A stretch of DNA of 64,000 bases from Topomyia yanbarensis (lineage: Eukaryota > Arthropoda > Insecta > Diptera > Culicidae), in NCBI RefSeq assembly GCF_030247195.1, contig NC_080671.1, positions 107,433,845-107,497,844 of the forward strand. The letters run 5' to 3'. A program made the translations under genes and the position numbers. Shown here in pieces: positions 58,051 to 64,000 of the stretch. Position 1 is the stretch's first letter; each line of letters begins with the position of its first letter. A model generated the notes under the pieces. It was not told where the DNA came from, searched no databases, and worked only from the letters and a program-made list of their open reading frames with translations.

Positions 58051-59080
58051 CTCGCTCGTCAACTTTCTACAAAGCGCCGAAAACATTACCTCCTTTTCCA
58101 CTTAAAAATAATATAGGTTGTTATTACTTACCAATCTGTTAGTGATCAAAATTTTAGTGGCATCTCAAAAAATAAATTTTCAAAGATGAACTATTTTAAA
58201 TTGGGTTTTCGAACAAATTATACCGTACTCCCCACCTGATCTATGTTTCAGACCACACTGGTCTAGGCCGATTTCGCTATGATGTGAGAATACTACCGCC
58301 TACTATAACAAAAACTGGAATTGATGAGCAAACGCGCATAGCCGGAAAAAAACGTGCTCTTTTCACGCTTGCCGTGGATATGTTAGGAAAGAAAAAAAAT
58401 GGACGGAAAAGGCACATTGAACCGAATCACCGGAGGAAAACGGGCATATCCGAGAAGATGGTGAAGTTTTAATTGAATTTCTGAACTGAGTTTTATTTAA
58501 AGAGGGAAGAAGTGCTGGATTCTGTTCCCTCGGTATTTGCAGAGTAAAATTAATGAAGTGATTTTTAATAAGTTCTGCTGATAGTAAAAGCTTTGAGGTC
58601 GTGCGATCGGGTGTCGAAAACGGTTCGAAGAAGGGAGCTATGATTAGAAATGCATTAAAAAGTGCTATTTTTGTGAAGATATTGAAGTACCAGCAGCGGA
58701 AAGTGATTACAATATCTTAACAGAAGATATAATAATGATTAAAAGTTTAGAAATCCGATTTTGTTCAAATTCAACTCACCCCAATCATTTATGTAAGACT
58801 CAAGGGTGAATCAAGGAATTTTCGAATAATTCGAAATGAAATTTTTACTTTATTACTACACGGTAAAATTTCAATAAAAATATATGCATACCTCTTTGTC
58901 ATTGCGATAGCTTGAAACTTTTAGATAGGAACTCAAGATTACTATGTATAGATGTTCTGAGCTGCATGTGGATGCAGATGTAGTCGACAACTCCAGCTAA
59001 CGAGACACGGTGCAAATTATCTCTTCCTCAGCAATTGGCGCCTGCTGAACTGCTACCTACTAAAAAGTAAAAGCTTTTCC
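58051..59080. other. Intergenic, no gene called
   Basis: A 62-codon frame at 58284-58472 is lysine/arginine-rich but unrecognised. Confidence 0.3.
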
Positions 59081-59108
59081 TCAAATTGGATAAGCTTGGT
59101 AGCTGCCA

Positions 59109-59354
59109 TCAAGGGAATGCTTTAAAATATCTTCTGACACCAGTTTGCTGTGCAGGTGAACCAGACCCGTTCGCTCCGTTGGGAAGTGCATCGCTTTGAC
59201 CGAGCGATGCACTTTCACAATCTTTAAGTTTTTTTTTCTTCTCGGGGTGCAAAGCATGCACTTCAGCGAAATGTTGCAGAGAGGCTCTAGTGGCATGCGA
59301 TAGCCCAGACAGGAAGAACAGCAGTAAAAATACTGATGGGGTCCTGTGATGCAA
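59109..59354 (-). pseudogene. Signal-peptide-like frame without an ATG
   Basis: On the minus strand an open frame reads TPSVFLLLFFLSGLSHATRA, a convincing hydrophobic leader with a cleavable A-R-A end, followed by about 57 polar residues (one cysteine) to a TGA. No in-frame ATG precedes it: the frame runs upstream to a TAA with TTG and CTG codons only. It may be an exon, a gene with a lost start, or chance. A 12-bp-arm hairpin (AAGTGCATCGCT...AGCGATGCACTT, about 59184-59214) lies within it. Confidence 0.25.
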
Positions 59355-59399
59355 CTGCTTGTCTGTTTCCCTTTGCCGCTGTTCATTCGGACCACTAGG

Positions 59400-60333
59400 T
59401 TGTATTTATTTCTGTTTTTTTTTTTTGCTTAAAAGAAAGCTGTAGAATCACTTTGAAAGATGATGTTTTATGCAAGTTTCGTAAATAAGGAGAATGCGGT
59501 TACTGCCGGACATTCTTAAAACTCGACATATTTTAATTTGCATGAGAAACGCGTTTAGTCGACTTGCAGTATGATAAGATCTCACTCATAATACTAATGG
59601 TCTTCATGATTTACAAAACTTCATTATTTGGCAGAATTTTCTGAAATATTTTTTTGTCTTCATTTTTAATTAAAGCCTTTCCACAGTAGCTTTCGGAGAC
59701 TTTTCCTTCAGTCTAGTTTTTAAAATTTTCTCACTCTGCGTCACTCTTTCGAGTTTGAACCGTTTGTATGGTAGTCGGTCTTTCCCAGCATTGCTCATCT
59801 CCCATTCACTCTTCTTCTGGGACACCGATGGATCAAAAGCCCTTGTCATTGTGTTTGTTATATTTATTACGCATAATAAACATGTCGTTTGCAATTTGGC
59901 ATTTAACCCAATTATGGAAACGTGTCTGATAGGAAGAGTGGAGATGCCAACTTGTCATTAACATTTCGCACTGAATTTCTTCACATTTGGGATATCTTTT
60001 ATAGTATTTATACTATTTGTACAGCAATCGAATATTCAATTTTGATTCATCAAAACTCTTCCCGAACGCCTTGGAGTATGAGAAAGTGACGGAATACCAT
60101 AAAACCGACTTTGAAGAAGTCAAACGTAGACTATGTAGAATATATTGGAAAACAGTAAACAGAAGGAAATGTCAACGAAGCAGTGACTAAATTCTATTCA
60201 ATTGAAACGAATTAATTATCTGAAACGGAACCAGTAAAATGAAGAAGAAGAACTCATGACGGTCAACAGCCTATGTGGTTCAACCAACATCTGAAAAACT
60301 TAAAAAAAACACAAAATTAAGTATTTTTTTCTT
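59400..60333. other. AT-rich, no gene
   Basis: Nothing recognised. Confidence 0.35.
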
Positions 60334-60650
60334 GTGTTTCGAATTCATTTTGTTATTAACTAGCACCAACTGGGTATCTAGTTAGACGATGTACCTAAAA
60401 TAGCACCCAAATTAGTACTAGACACAAAAAATCCAAACATTTCACACGACATATGTGAACGTTCAAAGCAATTGACTTGTTCCGAGTAATGTCCCGGAAA
60501 GCAAGTACAGAGGCTCACTCGGAACAAGTCAGTTGCTTTGAACGTTTGGATTTTTTGTGTCTAGTGCTAATTTGGGTACTAGTTTAGATACATCGTTTAA
60601 CCAGACACCCAGTTGATGCTAGTTACTGACGAGTTGAATATTAAACACAA
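60334..60650. mobile_element. Small foldback family, copy 2
   Basis: TTAACTAGCACCAACTGGGTATCTAGTTAGACGATG...GTACTAGACACAAAAAATCCAAAC is mirrored by GTTTGGATTTTTTGTGTCTAGTGC...GTTGATGCTAGTTACTGACGAG. It is the same family as 48705-49041, sharing the arm tips (CTAGTTACTGA(C/T)GA) and the TTAGATNNATCNNNTAA block, but the loop differs. Confidence 0.75.
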
Positions 60651-60970
60651 ACAGAAAAAAACCTAATTTAAGTTAACGCGCAAAGTGGTTTAATCCAAGT
60701 CGAGAATGAAATCAAGACCTGTCCAATGATTTTCTTGAAAACGAAATTGAAACATAGCAACTTTCCATCCAAAATGCATTTTTTACGCACATGTAGGAAG
60801 TAACTGTACTGGAATCGTCAATTTATTTAGAAAATTCTTTCAAGAAGCCTTTACTGCATATTGCGAAACAGACCGCGTCCACGGCCACTTTTCATTTTTA
60901 CCTGAATTTTCAAATGAAATTTCCGTCCACGAACTGTCGCGCTAAAAAACCTAAACGCATCAAAAGGACC

Positions 60971-61357
60971 TACACACCAAAAAATAATGAAATTTAAACG
61001 ACACGTAAAACAATAAGAATGGAAATATAAAAAGCTTGAATCAAAAATTGAAAAATTGGTTAAAATGAATGCGCTGAATTGGAGCATCCAAAAGCATACA
61101 ATTTTAAACTGTCATTCGTGTAATATTACATGTCGTTCATTTTACAGTAATATTCGAATAAAAATACATTGTAGTGCATTTGTTTTCCGTTTTATTTTTA
61201 ATCCACGTGTAAAATAATAAAAATAATAAAAATCTTTGAAGAAAGCATGACAAGTCGTGTGTATTTGTGGGGAACTTAATTTTGCATTTATGTATATGCT
61301 CCCAATATGTGCATGAAAATAAGCTTAAAATTACAAAATATTTTTTTCTGTGTAGAC
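60971..61357. mobile_element. TA-flanked AT-rich MITE, TIR CACA(C/G)..AAAAAATA
   Basis: CCTACACACCAAAAAATAATG at the left and AATATTTTTTTCTGTGTAGAC at the right are inverted; TA flanks are plausible. The interior has GACACGTAAAACAATAA / TCCACGTGTAAAATAATAA repeats. It is similar in style to 42789-43130. Confidence 0.5.
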
Positions 61358-62029
61358 CTGACGAAATTGTACTAGCATTTTTAAAAAAATTATCAGAAGA
61401 ATTCACTCTACCAATACTTTAAAATGGTTATTGCATTACGCATCGATAGTGATGCATCAAGGAGACCGGGAGGGGGACCTTCTCTACGTTTAGCGTTTTT
61501 TTCATACTCTGCACCAGCCCTAACTAATGATCAACCACAAGCCTGGCCCTGGTGCCCTGCCATGGCAGACTGGCGGGTCGACGTGAATTGATTTTTCCTG
61601 TGAGCCGTGTTTACAAATATTGTTCTACAGTTTAATGGCGGTATTGGTGAACACGGCTCGCAGTAGGCGTCATTGTGTGTCGATTTATCGGTCGACTTCA
61701 TCTCGTGCACAGGCTAATCCAATAATTGTAAAAATAGAAGCCTATTAGCGGGCGATTTGTAATAATTGTAGTTTTAGTACTAGTGTACAGTTCTTATGTG
61801 CTAGTCGTATGTATATCGGTGTATGTGTTCGTCTGAGTACTTATGATAGCTGGGTTAGGGAATGGATGCAGAACTGGCGTATATGATAGAATAGTAGGTA
61901 ATCCTTCCGTGTTCAATTTCTGCATTCGATTCGATTTTTTCGGGAAGATCGGATTGGATAAATTAAGATACAATTAATTTACCTATGCACGTGAATAATC
62001 TATTCCTGGTCAGCATAGCATGATAATAA
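61358..62029. other. No gene called; GC-richer 61450-61700
   Basis: 61450-61700 has better base balance and an inverted pair (GAGCCGTGTTTACAAATATTG / GTGAACACGGCTC). It may belong to an unclassified TE. Confidence 0.3.
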
Positions 62030-62091
62030 TCTAACAGAATACAATTGTCCTTGATGGTCAATAACATCCAGGACAATTGTATTCTGTTAGA
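62030..62091. repeat. Perfect 22-bp-arm hairpin, pre-miRNA-sized
   Basis: TCTAACAGAATACAATTGTCCT (62030-62051) and its exact inverse (62070-62091) with an 18-nt loop. Perfect pairing suits a palindromic TE core or small-RNA hairpin rather than a typical microRNA, which usually has mismatches. Confidence 0.85.
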
Positions 62092-62499
62092 ATCCAGGAG
62101 GAGGGTCCTGGTGGTCCGGACCGCTCTGAATTTTTTTTAACTTGTTAAGAAATTTTAAAATAGTTTCTATTCTAAATTCGTTCTAAGCTCAAAATCAGAT
62201 TTAATCACCAAAACTTACTTACGCCCCAGGTCAATAAACATCTTTTGTTGGCATTTAGACGAGTAAAAGTACTTTGATTATGTTGTTTTCTTCTAATTTA
62301 TTAGTCTGTTTTGTTGTATTTCTATTAGTTTGATTTTCCACTACTCATTTATACAAAAAATAATGTCGAATAATTTATTCACTTCAAATTAATCTCTTTG
62401 CATATTTTTTCGCTTTATTTCGAATGTTATGTTTCCTTTTATTACTATATCTTAAATTTGATTTATACACAATTAATTGCATATTCTCTTAGATACACC

Positions 62500-62700
62500 C
62501 ATTCAAAACGTACAATGTACAACCGCTCGTGGCCTTCGCGATAACACAAACCTGGTCACAAACGCAAACATGCAATTGCAATCATCTACACATACCTACA
62601 CCTGCGATCTCGCCAACATGGAAACACCCCGGTTAACGTTGTAGCACCTATAAACTTACAAACACGGTCTCAAGCAATCGGTTACGTCCGGAAGCCTACC
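62500..62700 (+). repeat. ~200-bp repeat, left copy
   Basis: CACAAACGCAAACATGCAA...ACACCTGCGATCTCGCCAACATGGAAACACCCCGGTTAAC...AACACGGTCTCAAGC aligns with 63690-63880. Confidence 0.55.
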
Positions 62701-63689
62701 TACCAGCCTAGATTCATGGCTTCAGTTGGACCAATAAAAAAATGACGCTCATATTCACTACCCAACACGTTGGCGAAATGACCGGGAACTCTAGTGATGT
62801 GGGAAAACTGATTCTCTTCTATCATCTGTACCTTTCACTAAAAATAAGCATCAAATTCACGGTCCGCGTGCGATCATTCAAGAATTCAAGTGAATATCCG
62901 AATGGCTACCAGGGATGTAATGCACCTCAGAGCAAATAAAGAGAAGAATAAAAAAACGCTCTTTGCACCTTTCATGCGAACCACCGCTCTTCTCTTTCAC
63001 AATAAACCTCGTCACTCCGATGTGTGTGGCTCCCATACGTGCATTCTACTCCATGGCTGCACACTTCAAAGAGTAGAAATAAAGAGGCTCATTTGTGTGA
63101 ATATTGGCCCCACGCGCACAGAAGCAGAGAAGGCAACCAAAAAACATTTTAAATACGTTTTCCGATCAAACTTTATCTGAATTCTATATTAATTCTTCAA
63201 AAGGGCTAATGAGATTTTTGTAAATAATTTATTTCGCTCATTATTCTGCTGCGGAGTTGAATTTCATGAAAGATACATATGAATCATTATCTTCACCCTT
63301 GGTAGTATTAATTTCAAATGTTTTCTGTATTGAAATTATTACAAATCAAGAGAAATCAGCGAAACAAAAGATTGTTTACAAATCTTATTAACCCTATTCA
63401 AAAGTTGATATTGTATTATTGTAGTTTGATTCGCCTTTCTACCTGCTTGCCAGTGAGGGGAGGCACAAAAAAGTGGCTGTTCAAGGTGACTCTTTGAGCG
63501 AAATTGTGCAGCTTTTGGTGTACATATCTTTCTCTTTTTCGTTTTCAAGTTTCTATTTGTGCTGTCGTTCTGCACATCGCAGTGTTTTTGTGCTGCTCTA
63601 CTTTTCATCGGTGTATTTCGCTCTTTGTGGCACATTGTGTGAGTAAATAACAAGTCTGATGGCTACATAATTATAGAAACGATTTTATG
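62701..63689. other. Between the ~200-bp repeats, no gene
   Basis: Open frames at 62742-63180 and 63339-63653 have no recognised domain. Confidence 0.3.
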
Positions 63690-63880
63690 TACGCGAAATT
63701 AAATACACGCTAGCGCAAGCGACATACACGCTAACATACAAACGCTCGACCCTTCACGATCATCCTCGCACACCTACATCTGTGTTTTCGCAAACGGGAA
63801 AACACCCCGGTGACTAAGTGAACGGGTTAGCATTTTTAAATAAACGAACATGGTCTCAAAAGTGAACGTTAGGGCATTGC
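63690..63880 (+). repeat. ~200-bp repeat, right copy
   Basis: CACGCTAACATACAAACGCTCGACCCTTCACGAT...ACACCTACATCTGTGTTTTCGCAAACGGGAAAACACCCCGGTGAC...AACATGGTCTCAAAAG aligns in direct orientation with 62500-62700, about 1.2 kb away. It could be a worn LTR pair or two copies of a short TE. Confidence 0.55.
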
Positions 63881-64000
63881 AAAAAACTTGCATGCCTCTT
63901 TTTAACCCTGTGCGACGCAGTGAGACGCAAACGTTTCATCTACTTCTCCTATATTTTTATTGAATTTCTAGTTAGCGTTGACATACAAATACGAATTATA

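Overview
The window is eukaryotic, almost certainly from a culicine mosquito (Aedes or a close relative). It has no dense coding. What can be recognised is introns, AT-rich intergenic DNA and many transposable-element (TE) layers. The genus hint comes from a tRNA-derived SINE of the Feilai type (9606-9771, with a 12-bp target duplication), R1-clade non-LTR retrotransposons, Bel/Pao remains and many TA- or TTAA-flanked MITEs.

Host gene. One gene can be assembled on the minus strand. It has a TATA-like promoter near 19.49 kb, a 5' UTR containing at least one upstream ORF, and a 48-nt first coding exon (18786-18833) for a signal peptide ending at a strong donor. A short second exon lies at about 12745-12822. 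A third exon (11689-11890) carries the start of an ADAMTS-type spacer domain. All three junctions agree in phase (0, 0, 1). The gene continues beyond the third exon; later exons were not found here. Intron 1 holds an antisense, decayed R1-like element (15.74-17.70 kb).

Left part (0-11 kb). This holds one arm of a foldback family, a minus copy of a ~1.1-1.4 kb interspersed repeat ('family M'), a MITE with terminal inverted repeats (TIRs), an inverted pair of CxxC coding fragments, a Bel/Pao pol fragment with an internal deletion, a possible exon at 5.1-5.3 kb, a near-perfect 69-bp hairpin, a diverged direct duplication (7.5-8.35 kb), a ~100-125 bp satellite that switches orientation, Feilai, and a TTAA MITE.

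Middle part (20-43 kb). This holds a 1.06-kb foldback element with a palindromic MITE in its loop, several family M copies each carrying a (CA)n-type microsatellite at the same internal point, and the main structure of the window at 36.37-42.60 kb. There, two R1-clade retrotransposons lie head to tail, each abutting AC repeat tracts, inside what had been the microsatellite of one family M copy. The second copy lost its reverse transcriptase (RT) core and took up at least three small DNA elements. Two of these can be dated relative to the first copy, because the first copy keeps the matching empty TTAA sites.

Right part (43-64 kb). This is mostly non-coding. It contains a 2.1-kb foldback with ~750-bp arms, a shorter foldback family with two copies, TA-flanked MITEs, two clusters of ~95-110 bp tandem repeats rich in CACGA/TCGTG, short perfect hairpins, and a pair of ~200-bp direct repeats near the right edge. 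No rRNA, tRNA gene, CRISPR or prokaryotic feature was seen.
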